Below, piece after piece: positions 1 to 9,584 of a DNA stretch of 63,398 nucleotides. Made by a program: the position numbers and the translations under genes. Source of the DNA: Nitrospirota bacterium (GTDB taxonomy: Bacteria; Nitrospirota; Nitrospiria; SBBL01; JAADHI01); the NCBI GenBank assembly GCA_029261155.1, contig JAJDBW010000041.1:1-63398 (forward strand), written 5' to 3'. Each line of letters opens with the position of its first letter. Position 1 is the stretch's first letter. The notes beneath the pieces were generated by a model. It saw nothing but the letters and a program-made list of their open reading frames with translations, had not been told where the DNA came from and did not search any database.

Positions 1-1011
<1,011 letters not shown>

Positions 1012-1102
1012 AAGGTTTGAACCTTTTAAAGCTACATTGTTGATTCTCTTACTTAGTGGACCCGCTATGTGACAATACACACTATTTAGTTTTCAAAGAA
1101 CG

Positions 1103-1136
1103 AAAAAAAACCGCAAAAGACCATCTTATTTCGCGG
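1103..1136 (-). terminator. Intrinsic terminator downstream of tyrS
   Basis: Read on the minus strand, an 8-bp stem (CCGCGAAA pairing with TTTTGCGG, one G-U) is followed by eight T residues. It lies 90 nt past the tyrS stop and about 90 nt before the 16S 5' end. It therefore probably isolates tyrS from the rRNA operon, and the rRNA promoter should lie in the short stretch 1012-1102, where I see no strong -35/-10 pair. Confidence 0.7.
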
Positions 1137-1226
1137 CTTTTCCTTAAAGAACTTTATGTCCGCCGAAATCTTAAGCCAAACCTCGGCTGACCGATCGATA
1201 CTTTTAGCATAGCAATATCGAAGTTG

Positions 1227-2423
1227 TCAATCTTTTTCGACAAGATAATATTTAATTTTCTTTCCAACCTTAATATCCCGCCGCGCGACACCTTCCATCG
1301 AAACTTCAAAACTTGGGTCAAGGCATTTTTTTTCATCGATTTCAACCGCACCCTGCTCGATCAGCCGGCGGGCCTTGGCTTTGCTGGCGGCCCATCCCTG
1401 GCTGTACAATAGATCGACCAAGCGAACAGCCCCTGGCCCAATAGGAACTTCGCTCAGGGCATCTGCTCCACTAAGCCTGCCGACAGTAAGGTCGAACTGG
1501 TTCCGTGCTGCCTGAGCGGCTTCCAGGCCATGGAAACGGGCAACAAGGATATGGGCCAGCTGTAGTTTGGCCTCCATGGGATGCTTTTTTTTAATCTCCT
1601 GCTCGGCTTCGTCCGTTAAGAGTGCGTAATAACGAAACATCAGTTCGTCCCGGATGGACATAATCTTCCCAAACATGTCGAAGGGCGTCTCCTCCAAGGC
1701 GATGTCATTTCCGTAACTTTTGCTCATCTTCCTCTGGCCGTCCGTCCCTTCAAGGAGGGGCATGGTCATGACCACTTGTGGGTCTTGGCCATAGACTTTC
1801 TGTAATGTGCGTCCCATGAGCAAATTGAATTTCTGATCGGTGCCGCCCAGCTCCACATCGGCCTCCAAGGCAACCGAGTCATATCCTTGAATCAGTGGAT
1901 AAAGGAACTCATGAACGCCGATCGGATGAGAAGCGGCATACCTTTTTTGAAAATCGTCGCGTTCGAGAATTCTTGCCACCGTATATTGGGAGGCCAACTC
2001 GATCATCTTCCGAGACGAAAGGGCATCCATCCATTCGCTGTTGTATCGAATCATCGTCCGTTTCGGGTCTAGCAATTTAAAAATCTGGGCCTTATAGGTT
2101 TCGGCATTTTTTAAGACGGCTTCCCGCGTGAGCGGCTGCCGGATTTCGGAGCGACCGCTCGGATCGCCGATCATTCCGGTAAAATCTCCAATGAGTACGC
2201 AGACTTCGTGACCAAAATCCTGAAACTGCTTCATCTTTTGGAAGAGCACCACATGTCCAAGATGCAAATTTGGCGATGTCGGGTCGATGCCGACCTTAAT
2301 TCGAAGCCCTCTGCCTTTGCCCCGCACCGCCTTAATCTTGGCTATGAGTTCTTCGTGTTGAATCGTTTCGACAGCACCGCGTGTAAGGACTTCTAGCTCG
2401 TCTTTAATAGAACAGTCCGGCAT
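1227..2423 (-). CDS. tyrS: Tyrosyl-tRNA synthetase
   Basis: Class I aminoacyl-tRNA synthetase charging tRNA-Tyr with tyrosine in the cytoplasm. The 398-residue length fits the TyrZ/TyrS range. The HIGH-type signature appears as HLGH in NLHLGHVV near residue 53, and the KMSKS loop as KMSKSYGN near residue 233. A C-terminal S4-like RNA-binding domain starts around residue 330. The gene reads alone on the minus strand, upstream of 16S rRNA, and has its own terminator. I see no T-box or other tRNA-responsive leader in the 216 nt between it and the comEA-like gene. The assignment is secure. Confidence 0.97.
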   Translation of the reverse strand: MPDCSIKDELEVLTRGAVETIQHEELIAKIKAVRGKGRGLRIKVGIDPTSPNLHLGHVVLFQKMKQFQDFGHEVCVLIGDFTGMIGDPSGRSEIRQPLTREAVLKNAETYKAQIFKLLDPKRTMIRYNSEWMDALSSRKMIELASQYTVARILERDDFQKRYAASHPIGVHEFLYPLIQGYDSVALEADVELGGTDQKFNLLMGRTLQKVYGQDPQVVMTMPLLEGTDGQRKMSKSYGNDIALEETPFDMFGKIMSIRDELMFRYYALLTDEAEQEIKKKHPMEAKLQLAHILVARFHGLEAAQAARNQFDLTVGRLSGADALSEVPIGPGAVRLVDLLYSQGWAASKAKARRLIEQGAVEIDEKKCLDPSFEVSMEGVARRDIKVGKKIKYYLVEKD

Positions 2424-2639
2424 TGTATCCTTATTTTTTATTTATAAACGTTCTAAATTCTGTTCTTTATCTAAACGCAATGGAACCGATTCGACACGCG
2501 ACTTTGATTATTCTCTTGGGAATAGGCCATCTTATTCCGCAAAGAGGAAGATCGGATCGTCGAGAAGGCCTCAGACCTTGCGACGACAAAAAGGGATGGA
2601 TGCGTATGAAGGAGCGACTATTTCAGCAGAAGATCTCCG

Positions 2640-3050
2640 TTACTTTTTGAGGGCGTCAAAGCGAAGAAAAGGTGTGATTTTTTCTAGCGTTTTTTCTCCG
2701 ATGCCTTTGACGCGAAGCAGATCGGCGGGTTTCATATACGCCCCGTTTGCTTCCCGATCCTTGAGAATGGATTCGGCCAATTTTTGCCCAATTCCTGGAA
2801 GCGCGCTCAATGCTTTTAGGTCTGCCGTATTCACATCAATTGCGTTGTCTCGCTTATCTTTCGCAGCACCGAGCGGGTTGGCCGAAGAAACCGAGGTCCC
2901 AAAGGAAAGCCCTGGCGTATTCTGCCGATCCACCCAAAACTGAAACAAAATCGTTAAAGCAAAAATTGAAGCACAGAAAATCAGCTTTCCAAACAAAAAT
3001 CTTTTCGCTTTTAAATGCGGATTACCTAGACTTTTAATCTGATTTTTCAT
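2640..3050 (-). CDS. ComEA-like helix-hairpin-helix DNA-binding protein
   Basis: A 136-residue protein. A hydrophobic membrane-spanning segment at about residues 18-38 is followed by a polar linker and a C-terminal double helix-hairpin-helix domain from about residue 72. The HhH signatures are LPGIGQKLAESIL and VKGIGEKTLEKI. This is the usual shape of ComEA-type proteins, which bind double-stranded DNA on the outer face of the inner membrane during uptake, although many short ComEA homologues have no proven role. The start overlaps the end of gcvH by 17 nt, so the two are co-transcribed. No other competence gene is visible nearby. Confidence 0.8.
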   Translation of the reverse strand: MKNQIKSLGNPHLKAKRFLFGKLIFCASIFALTILFQFWVDRQNTPGLSFGTSVSSANPLGAAKDKRDNAIDVNTADLKALSALPGIGQKLAESILKDREANGAYMKPADLLRVKGIGEKTLEKITPFLRFDALKK

Positions 3051-3423
3051 TTTCTAAAAATGCCTCATATTGGCTCGCAGTCATCAACTGATCGAGCGTT
3101 TTTGGATTTTCCATCTCAATGGCGACGATCCAGCCTTCCCCATAGGGGTTTTCGTTAATCAACTCCGGTTGATCTTCCAAGGCTTGATTCACCGCGACGA
3201 TTTTTCCCCCGACCGGTGCATAGAGCATTGAAGTCGTTTTAGTGGATTCGATTTCGGTGATTTCGTCTCCTTGCGCAAGCTGTGTTCCTACCTTTGGGAT
3301 TTCAAGAAAAACAATGTCACCCAGCGCGTCCTGCGCAAAATCAGAAATCCCCACTGTTGCGTTTGGACCTTCTGCACGAACCCACTCATGCTCTTTGTGA
3401 TAAAGCAGATCTTTCTGAACCAT
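3034..3423 (-). CDS. gcvH: Glycine cleavage system H protein
   Basis: Small lipoyl-carrier protein of 129 residues that shuttles the aminomethyl intermediate between the P, T and L proteins of glycine cleavage. The lipoylation lysine lies in the motif ESTKTTSMLYAP near residue 64, and the flanking GDIVFLEIP and NENPYGEGWI segments are typical of GcvH. It is the first gene of a two-gene unit with the ComEA-like gene. No gcvT or gcvP is adjacent, so this copy could also serve lipoate relay. Confidence 0.95.
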   Translation of the reverse strand: MVQKDLLYHKEHEWVRAEGPNATVGISDFAQDALGDIVFLEIPKVGTQLAQGDEITEIESTKTTSMLYAPVGGKIVAVNQALEDQPELINENPYGEGWIVAIEMENPKTLDQLMTASQYEAFLENEKSD

Positions 3424-3623
3424 TGCCCCTCTTTCGCATGATAAAAAATAAAGCGATTGTATATCCGAAACCGCTTTTCCTTGTCAAGCTACACTTTAGG
3501 AAACAGGGAGATTCAAATCGAAACAGTTACGTTCAACACCTCCTGTACCGATGACAGGATCATTTCGGATTGCGTTCTTCTCCGAGGCTTGACAATAGGA
3601 AGCCGATCAGATAGGGATGAGGG

Positions 3624-4193
3624 ATGAGACCCACATCAAGCGATCGGAGTCGATTACTGGACCTGCTTTTTAAGCGTTCATATCGATTTAGCGAAACGAA
3701 AAGCTTCCAACTTACTTCGGGGAAACAGACGGCTTACTATATTGACTGTAAAAAAGTTTCCCTCGATGCGGAAGGCGCCACGCTGATCGGACACGACATT
3801 TTCGATCGCATCAAAGACCTTCCTGTGGAGGGCGTCGGCGGGATGACCCTTGGCGCCGATCCCATCGCCACGGCCGTTTCGGTGATCAGCTATATCAATA
3901 AACGACCCATCCCCGCATTTATCGTTAGAAAAGAAGCAAAAGAACATGGAAGCCGACAGCAAATTGAAGGGGCCATTAAACCCGGGGCTCGGGTTGTCGT
4001 GGTTGAAGACGTCGTCACGACCGGCGGGTCGACACTCCGGACTTTAGAGGCACTCAAAACGGCGGGGCATCCCGTGCTCAAAGTGCTTGCCTTAGTCGAT
4101 CGTCTAGAAGGCGGCGGCGATCGGATTCTTCAGGAAGGCATTGCCTTTGAAAGTTTGTTTACGCTTGAAGATTTTATTCAAAACCGGAAGTGA
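3624..4193 (+). CDS. pyrE: Orotate phosphoribosyltransferase
   Basis: Converts orotate and PRPP to orotidine 5'-monophosphate in pyrimidine synthesis. The PRPP-binding signature VVVVEDVVTTGGST is at about residues 124-137, and the orotate-binding region contains TSGKQTAYYIDCK near residue 32. Length (189 residues) is normal. It is convergent with the flagellar fliT-like gene, with only 29 nt between stops and no clear terminator there. It has no pyrimidine neighbour in the window. Confidence 0.96.
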   Translation: MRPTSSDRSRLLDLLFKRSYRFSETKSFQLTSGKQTAYYIDCKKVSLDAEGATLIGHDIFDRIKDLPVEGVGGMTLGADPIATAVSVISYINKRPIPAFIVRKEAKEHGSRQQIEGAIKPGARVVVVEDVVTTGGSTLRTLEALKTAGHPVLKVLALVDRLEGGGDRILQEGIAFESLFTLEDFIQNRK

Positions 4194-4222
4194 GGCTTGC
4201 GTGGGTTTGTTGATGTCACTCG

Positions 4223-4576
4223 CTATGTCGTTTGCGAACCGTAGGTCTGAGTTACTTTCATTTCGTCTCCGATTCCTTGTTGGAGAACCGTCATTCTTTC
4301 TTGAAGCAGGCCCTGAGTTTTTTTATCCGTCGAAATAATTTGATCGATGAGACCCTCTTTCCGCTTTAAATCATTTGGGCCAAGAGCTTTGTTGTCGGCG
4401 GCCGGCGCCCTTAAACGTGCATCGATTTCCTGGTGGTATTGTTCCTGAGTGAAAAACTCGTCCCAATCTTTCTGAGCTGCGGCCTTAAACATCCGTTCTG
4501 AAATCAGCGCGAGCGATTCGTAAAGATCGATCTCGTACCACAGAGTTTCGGCATTTTTTAGTGTGTCGCCATTCAT
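4223..4576 (-). CDS. fliT: FliT-like flagellar export chaperone
   Basis: A 117-residue, helix-rich protein with no signal peptide, last gene of the flaG-fliD-fliS unit. It begins immediately after fliS, with no intergenic gap. Proteins of this size and position are FliT-type chaperones that bind the cap protein FliD and deliver it to the export gate. Sequence conservation in this family is low, so the call rests mainly on context (fliD-fliS-fliT order) and predicted helical content. Confidence 0.6.
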   Translation of the reverse strand: MNGDTLKNAETLWYEIDLYESLALISERMFKAAAQKDWDEFFTQEQYHQEIDARLRAPAADNKALGPNDLKRKEGLIDQIISTDKKTQGLLQERMTVLQQGIGDEMKVTQTYGSQTT

Positions 4577-4999
4577 TTAAACCGCCTTTGCTTTTGAGGT
4601 TTCGAGCGCTTCTTCTGGAAGGTTGCCAATTTCCACCCAGGCCTCTCGCAATGCGCTGAGTAATTGCTCCACTTCCTTCAAGGCCTGAGGATCACCCTTC
4701 AGGTTCGCATGCAATAATCTCCGCGTCATGTATTCGTAAAGGGCCGAAAGGCTCATCGCTATCTCACCGCCCACTTCGTGGTTTAGGCTTGCGTGCAACT
4801 CACCAACAATGGCAATCGCTTTGGTGATCGACTCCCCTTTCCCAGACACATTTTGTTGCTTGATATGCTCTTGCGCAGCCCAGATGGCCTTCAGTGCACC
4901 ATCATACAACATTTGAACCAATCGAATTGGACTGGCTGCGGCGACGTTTCCGGAGAGATCCACTTGAGCATAGGCGCGATGACTTCCCATAGATAACAT
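4577..4999 (-). CDS. fliS: Flagellin-specific chaperone FliS
   Basis: Cytoplasmic export chaperone that binds the C-terminal helix of flagellin and prevents premature polymerisation. The 140-residue protein has the FliS core LVQMLYDGALKAI near residue 28 and the YEYMTRRLLHANL segment near residue 89. Its ATG overlaps the fliD stop by one base (TAATG), so translation is coupled. A second in-frame ATG three codons in is an alternative start. It sits between fliD and a fliT-like gene. Confidence 0.93.
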   Translation of the reverse strand: MLSMGSHRAYAQVDLSGNVAAASPIRLVQMLYDGALKAIWAAQEHIKQQNVSGKGESITKAIAIVGELHASLNHEVGGEIAMSLSALYEYMTRRLLHANLKGDPQALKEVEQLLSALREAWVEIGNLPEEALETSKAKAV

Positions 5000-6756
5000 T
5001 AGCTTCCCCCAACAATATTATTCGCGATACTGGTTATCGATGCCAGTTGTTGCGAAAGAAAATCACCCCCGGCTTGGAGGCGCGCCAAAGTCTCTTCCAT
5101 CGCAGAAAACTGACTAATTAGGCTGGCCTCTTTAATTGTCAGCCGACGTCCGTAACTCTCTATCCGATCCTTCGCGTTCTTCACCGAAGTATTCAAGCCA
5201 TCAACGCGAAAAGGAATGAGTGAATTGACATAGTTGTCAACCGTGTCTTCCAAAGACTCGGCCATTGCGTCGACCGAGGCCAGCAAACCCGTAACATCAT
5301 TGTCAACGGCATTACCGAGAATGGACTCATCTAAAGAAAGAACCCCTTCTTTGCTGTGGCTCAGACCGAAACTGGCGACCGTATTTCCCGCAAATTTCGT
5401 CGTAATCGCCGATCGCAAACTATTGATTAAACCGCGTGTCGTGCTGTCTCCATTTAAAAGATTTCCTCCGCCAGAGGAGACCGTCTTCGACAAACTCACC
5501 ACTTTATTGTAACTGCCGGCAAAACTATTGATATGCTCGGTAATACTCGTGAGGTCTTTCGATAAAGTCAGGGTGACCGTCGGTTTTGCGGTCGGCGCAC
5601 TCAATAAGTCGAGGGTCACACCCGTGATGATATCGCTAATTGTGTTTGAGCTACGCGTCACGGTTAAACCGTTGATATCGAGAGAAGCATCCACGGCCGC
5701 TTGAGATTGGGTCAGGCTGCGTGTCCCCCCCGTGGTCGCCCCAGCGGAATCGTAGGTGGCATTGAAAGCCAAGCGAGAGAGGCCCTCCAAATCCGTTTCG
5801 GCGGTGGCCTCTTCATGGGTTCCGTTATTGTCCTCATCAACGGTAACGATAATACGATTCAATTCTCCTGGCCCTGACGGTGTAAAGGTCAGGCGTGCAC
5901 CATCTACGGCATTGTCGCTGGTAATTAAGCTTCCCACCGCAATGGGTGAATGACCCGTTCGATTGAATCCGAGGATCTCTTCAGCCGTGGTCCCGGAATT
6001 TTCGCTTAAAAAATCGACGGCATTTGCGTTTCCCGAATCGTTGGTGATCGTGAATTTTTTTGTCGTGACATCGTAGGCCACTGTATAGGTATCGCTTCCG
6101 GCGTTCGCCGCTTCAAGTGCGGTCTTGATTTCAACAGCCATTTCGGCTCCCGTATAGGTTCCGGCCGTCAAGGTCGCCGTCCGATCCGCCCCGTCATTAA
6201 AAACGACGGCATTGTTCGTGCTGTCGACGACAAAACCGACATTCACAATGGCGGCCGTCACACCGACACCGGCATTGTTGATCGCATCCTTAATGCCCGA
6301 CAAGGTATTATTGGTGGAATCGATGGTAATGGTTGAAGCGGTCCCGTTTCCAACCTTTACCTTGAGTTTTTGGCTTGCGACTGTGGTCAGATCGGCCACA
6401 GCAGAAGATGCAGACGAAAAAATGCCGGAATACAAGCTTTGAGAGGTCGCCAAATTGTTGACCTTGATGCTGTAGCTTCCTACGGCTGCGGTCGATTCGG
6501 CACTTGCCGTCAGGATGGATGTATCCGAAGACCCGGCGGACATGGCAAAAATCGTATCGTTTTTTAGTGATGCTAAGTTGGTCTTCAGTGTAGAAAGCGC
6601 GCTTTTAATACTGCCGTAGGCACTAATTTTCGCCTCGAAAGCCGCTTGTTTTCCCTGAATAACAGCGAGCGGTCGACTCTCGAGCGCCATCAACTGTTGA
6701 ATCACTTCATCCGTATTGATCCCGGAAGAAATCCCTGTCGAAACCGATAAACCCAT
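4999..6756 (-). CDS. fliD: Flagellar filament cap protein FliD
   Basis: Forms the cap at the filament tip under which secreted flagellin folds and polymerises. The 585-residue protein starts with the FliD_N signature SSGINTDEVIQQLMALES and ends with a helical FliD_C region containing KDRIESYGRRLTIKEASL and LARLQAGGDFLSQQL. The middle (about residues 120-330) is Thr, Ser and Ala rich and variable, as expected for the surface-exposed part. It follows flaG by 6 nt and overlaps fliS. Confidence 0.95.
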   Translation of the reverse strand: MGLSVSTGISSGINTDEVIQQLMALESRPLAVIQGKQAAFEAKISAYGSIKSALSTLKTNLASLKNDTIFAMSAGSSDTSILTASAESTAAVGSYSIKVNNLATSQSLYSGIFSSASSAVADLTTVASQKLKVKVGNGTASTITIDSTNNTLSGIKDAINNAGVGVTAAIVNVGFVVDSTNNAVVFNDGADRTATLTAGTYTGAEMAVEIKTALEAANAGSDTYTVAYDVTTKKFTITNDSGNANAVDFLSENSGTTAEEILGFNRTGHSPIAVGSLITSDNAVDGARLTFTPSGPGELNRIIVTVDEDNNGTHEEATAETDLEGLSRLAFNATYDSAGATTGGTRSLTQSQAAVDASLDINGLTVTRSSNTISDIITGVTLDLLSAPTAKPTVTLTLSKDLTSITEHINSFAGSYNKVVSLSKTVSSGGGNLLNGDSTTRGLINSLRSAITTKFAGNTVASFGLSHSKEGVLSLDESILGNAVDNDVTGLLASVDAMAESLEDTVDNYVNSLIPFRVDGLNTSVKNAKDRIESYGRRLTIKEASLISQFSAMEETLARLQAGGDFLSQQLASITSIANNIVGGS

Positions 6757-6762
6757 ATTTAG

Positions 6763-7113
6763 TTAAGCCTCCACATCAAGTATGTTCCCGAAGCTTTCTC
6801 TTAAGGCTTCCGCCGCATTCAAAAACTCTTCGGAAGGAATCTGTTTCAGCACGCCCCCTTCTCGATCTACAATGAGAATAATGGCGTTCCCTTCCTCATC
6901 AACTGAAAACGAGGCCTTATAGGCCACAACACTCGACTCAAGCTCTTCAAGATTTAGGTCTTGAGACAATTCCTTGGACGGTTCGATCGAAACACTTTCA
7001 GGCGCTTCGATCTTTTCCTTCCCTTCTTGTCCCCGCGTTGCTTTTTTATTCGATTGATTTTCAGAAGACTTTTGGAGCATTGGCACCGCGAAGCTGATGC
7101 TTTTAATCTCCAT
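6763..7113 (-). CDS. flaG: FlaG family flagellar protein
   Basis: A 116-residue protein with a basic and acidic linker in the first half and a FlaG domain from about residue 60. The domain contains SVDEEGNAIILIVDREGGVLKQIPSE as two pieces, SFSVDEEGNAIILIV and GVLKQIPSEEFL. FlaG proteins sit just upstream of fliD in many polarly flagellated bacteria and influence filament length; the mechanism is not settled. A good Shine-Dalgarno (GAAGGAG) precedes the ATG. First gene of the flaG-fliD-fliS-fliT unit. Confidence 0.88.
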   Translation of the reverse strand: MEIKSISFAVPMLQKSSENQSNKKATRGQEGKEKIEAPESVSIEPSKELSQDLNLEELESSVVAYKASFSVDEEGNAIILIVDREGGVLKQIPSEEFLNAAEALRESFGNILDVEA

Positions 7114-7191
7114 ACTCTCTCTCCTTCAGGCCCATCTATGACTCTTTGAACAATTTTTGATTTCAGTCAAAACGCGATGCGCCTTATTTAT

Positions 7192-7230
7192 GCGCCGGTT
7201 CCGGGTCAATGACGATCCCGGAACCGGCGC
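7192..7230. terminator. Strong 14-bp hairpin at the 3' end of flagellin mRNA
   Basis: A perfect inverted repeat, GCGCCGGTTCCGGG and its complement, separated by 11 nt and lying 20 nt after the flagellin stop. There is no T-run on either side. It is therefore better read as a 3'-end stabilising or processing hairpin, or a factor-assisted terminator, than as a textbook intrinsic terminator. Confidence 0.6.
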
Positions 7231-7249
7231 TATGGTTCAACGCGACCTT

Positions 7250-8782
7250 TTATTGTAACAAGGCCAACACGTTTTGAGTCAGCGAATTGGCCTGCGAAAG
7301 GACTGAAATCCCGGCTTGTTGCAGGATCAAGGCTTTCGTTAGATTCGCAGTCTCCATCGCAAAGTCCGCATCCAAAATTCGTGAACGCGCGGCAGTTGCA
7401 TTTTCTCGCACGTTCTCGAGGTTGGAAATCGTAGACTCCATCCTGTTCATCGTCGCACCCAAGGTCGAACGCTCACTATTAATCGTATCGAGACCCTGTG
7501 TCACGGCAAGCAGTGCGAGGTTCGCATTGCCAACGGTGGTCACGTCCACATCGTTGATGGACTTGGTATTCGTCAGCGATACCGCCGTGGCGGTCGAAGA
7601 AAGCCCCAGGGCCAAACCGTCTGCGCCGGTATTAATGGAACGCGAGGTTGTGCCCAATGGCGTCGCGAAGACGATTTTCCCGTTTTGTCCAGCAGAAGTC
7701 GACCGGCTCGAGGTTCCGAAGAAGGCCGCCGCAGTACTGGCCGTGCTGGCCGCCGTGGTCGAAACCGACACCGAAATCGCCGCACCGGTGATGTCCACCA
7801 GCGCAATGCTGTAGGTGCTGGCAGCCCCCGTGTCGGCACTACCGAGCACGATGGCCGTGACGCCAGTATTCGTCGTTTTATTGTTAATGGATGTCACCAT
7901 CGCAGATGCCAACTCGGCCACACTGGAACTAATGGCTGCCGTTGAAGCAATCGAAACACCGTTGATGGACAGGTAGCCCGAAGTCACATCCAAATCGGAG
8001 ACGCTGGCGGCCTGGGCAACGGCCGCAGACCCAATAAGGGCGTTTCCAAAAGAGAATGCCGTGGTGTTATGGGTACCCGTCTTTTCGTTGACCCGGTTAA
8101 TAATGTTCAAGCTGTTGTTGACCGTATCCGAGGTCGTCACCGCCTCCCCAAGATCCACACCGTTGAGCGTTGCGGAGGTCGACATCCCGGTGGCACGAAG
8201 CGTCATGGCGGCAAGCGAACTGGCCAAGGCCGTCCGGTTCGCCGCTGTATCGGTAAAATCGCTTTGGGTAGACTCCACACCGAAGGTATCCGGTGAAACG
8301 TTGGAGGTGCTGACGGTGATGTTTTCGTTCACTTCCGTCCCGACCTGCAAGGTGATACTCGTTCCCTTGTTCAAGAACTTATCGCCGTTAAAACGGGTCT
8401 GGGTCACGATACGATTCAGCTCCGCGATGAGCTGCTGAACTTCGTTATCCATTGAAGTTCGGTCAGTCGATGTATTGTTACTGGCCGATTGAAGCGCCAA
8501 CTCGTTGATCCGCTGCATGGCGTTGATCATCTCGTCCATCGCGCCTTCCGCCGTTTGCGCAAACGAAATACCATCGCTGGCATTCCGGATGGCCACGCTC
8601 AAACCACTGACCTGCTTGGTTTGCCGTGTCGCAATCGCAAGACCGGCAGCGTCGTCTCGGGCTGAGTTAATTCTCAAGCCGGAAGATAAGCGCTGCATGG
8701 CCTTCGCAAGAGGCGCTTCTGTTTTTCTAAGGTTTCTCTGAGCATTCAGAGAGAATAGGTTGGTATTAATTCCAAGAGCCAT
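7250..8782 (-). CDS. fliC: Flagellin
   Basis: Filament subunit of 510 residues. The conserved D0/D1 N-terminus contains LNAQRNLRKTE, LSSGLRINSARDDAAGLAIA and NRIVTQTRFNG. The C-terminus contains RSRILDADFAMETANLTKA and ends in a run of hydrophobic residues (SLTQNVLALLQ) that FliS would bind. The central 150-400 region is unusually rich in Ser, Thr and Ala, offering many O-glycosylation positions, which fits the adjacent nonulosonate operon. It is monocistronic, preceded by a sigma-28 promoter and a structured leader, and followed by a long hairpin. Only one flagellin gene is visible in this window. Confidence 0.96.
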   Translation of the reverse strand: MALGINTNLFSLNAQRNLRKTEAPLAKAMQRLSSGLRINSARDDAAGLAIATRQTKQVSGLSVAIRNASDGISFAQTAEGAMDEMINAMQRINELALQSASNNTSTDRTSMDNEVQQLIAELNRIVTQTRFNGDKFLNKGTSITLQVGTEVNENITVSTSNVSPDTFGVESTQSDFTDTAANRTALASSLAAMTLRATGMSTSATLNGVDLGEAVTTSDTVNNSLNIINRVNEKTGTHNTTAFSFGNALIGSAAVAQAASVSDLDVTSGYLSINGVSIASTAAISSSVAELASAMVTSINNKTTNTGVTAIVLGSADTGAASTYSIALVDITGAAISVSVSTTAASTASTAAAFFGTSSRSTSAGQNGKIVFATPLGTTSRSINTGADGLALGLSSTATAVSLTNTKSINDVDVTTVGNANLALLAVTQGLDTINSERSTLGATMNRMESTISNLENVRENATAARSRILDADFAMETANLTKALILQQAGISVLSQANSLTQNVLALLQ

Positions 8783-8788
8783 GATTTA

Positions 8789-8831
8789 CCTCCTTGTAAG
8801 TGTTATTTTTCTGGATAACTTCCCGTTATCC
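8789..8831 (-). promoter_or_regulatory. Flagellin mRNA leader with two GGA sites, candidate CsrA target
   Basis: Read as mRNA, the leader has a 7-bp hairpin (GGATAAC / GTTATCC at 8813-8831) whose 5-nt loop GGGAA contains a GGA. A second GGA is in the Shine-Dalgarno AAGGAGG at 8789-8795, six nt before the ATG. CsrA recognises GGA in hairpin loops, and in Bacillus subtilis it represses hag through one hairpin site plus one at the Shine-Dalgarno, relieved by FliW. Both csrA and fliW are encoded in this window. The function is inferred from this arrangement. Confidence 0.6.
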
Positions 8832-8910
8832 ATTTTTTGACCATATTTAAGAATGAGCCGACGCCATTTTCCAAGTCGTTTCATTCAGGACCTCTTCGGC
8901 CTTGAATACC

Positions 8911-8937
8911 TTATCGGCCCAATCCTTAAAAACTTGA
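8911..8937 (-). promoter_or_regulatory. Sigma-28 (FliA) promoter of flagellin
   Basis: On the minus strand TCAAGTTT, 11 nt, then GCCGATAA. This matches the sigma-28 consensus TAAAGTTT-N11-GCCGATAA at 15 of 16 positions with exact spacing. It implies a leader of about 120 nt before the flagellin ATG. The gap 8938-9228 upstream is AT-rich with no gene I can support. Confidence 0.88.
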
Positions 8938-9228
8938 GCATGTCCTTCGTATTATCGACAGCGAAAATCATTTAAATTTTGAGAAATAAATAATCACTTT
9001 TAGTCGTGATATAGAGATTTAATAATCCAAATCAAAGGTTTATGCCGGCGACTGGCGACCAGACCAAAAACAAATTATTTTTCTAAAAAAACAGAATATT
9101 TCTCTTATTTCTTTCTAACTTTAAATTAAGATCTATTTTTTACTACTTAGAGCTTGCATTGATCATGGATTTTCGATATTTATATCCCCTAAAATCGCAC
9201 AAACCCTTAATCTAAAAGGCCTTTCTTC

Positions 9229-9256
9229 TTGACATTTCCCGAATGAGCGATACACT
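9229..9256 (+). promoter_or_regulatory. Sigma-70-type promoter candidate upstream of the oxygenase gene
   Basis: TTGACA, 16 nt, TACACT on the plus strand. The -35 is perfect and the -10 matches TATAAT at four of six positions. It is the only good pair in the 800-nt divergent gap between flagellin and the oxygenase gene. It would give a leader of about 320 nt, in which I found no recognisable riboswitch. Confidence 0.45.
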
Positions 9257-9584
9257 TACTAAGTGTTAACACCATCAAATAATGAGGCCATTTACCCATA
9301 ATACGGCCTTCCTATCCATGCACAATATTTCGACTCAAATAATCGTTCATCATACTTACCTTCCTAAAATGGCACTGTTGCAATCCCATCTGGAAGACAG
9401 GGTGTCGCCACCCCATCCGATGGAAAAAGCATCTCAATGGATTACCTTTTCTCCCCACTCACTTCGCTAAGTTTTAGGGAGTCGGGATGGACTTGGAGAA
9501 GGTGTAGGGGCACATCATGGCAGGCGGCGTTTAAAAAGGTCGCGTGATGCCTTCCATGACCCTTGGCTCAGGAGGAGGGACAAC

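Noticed and set aside
9282-9584. Possible riboswitch (c-di-GMP type) in the long leader before the oxygenase gene
   Set aside because: I could not build the conserved helices or find the required GNRA loop and receptor pattern. Only scattered short repeats are present.
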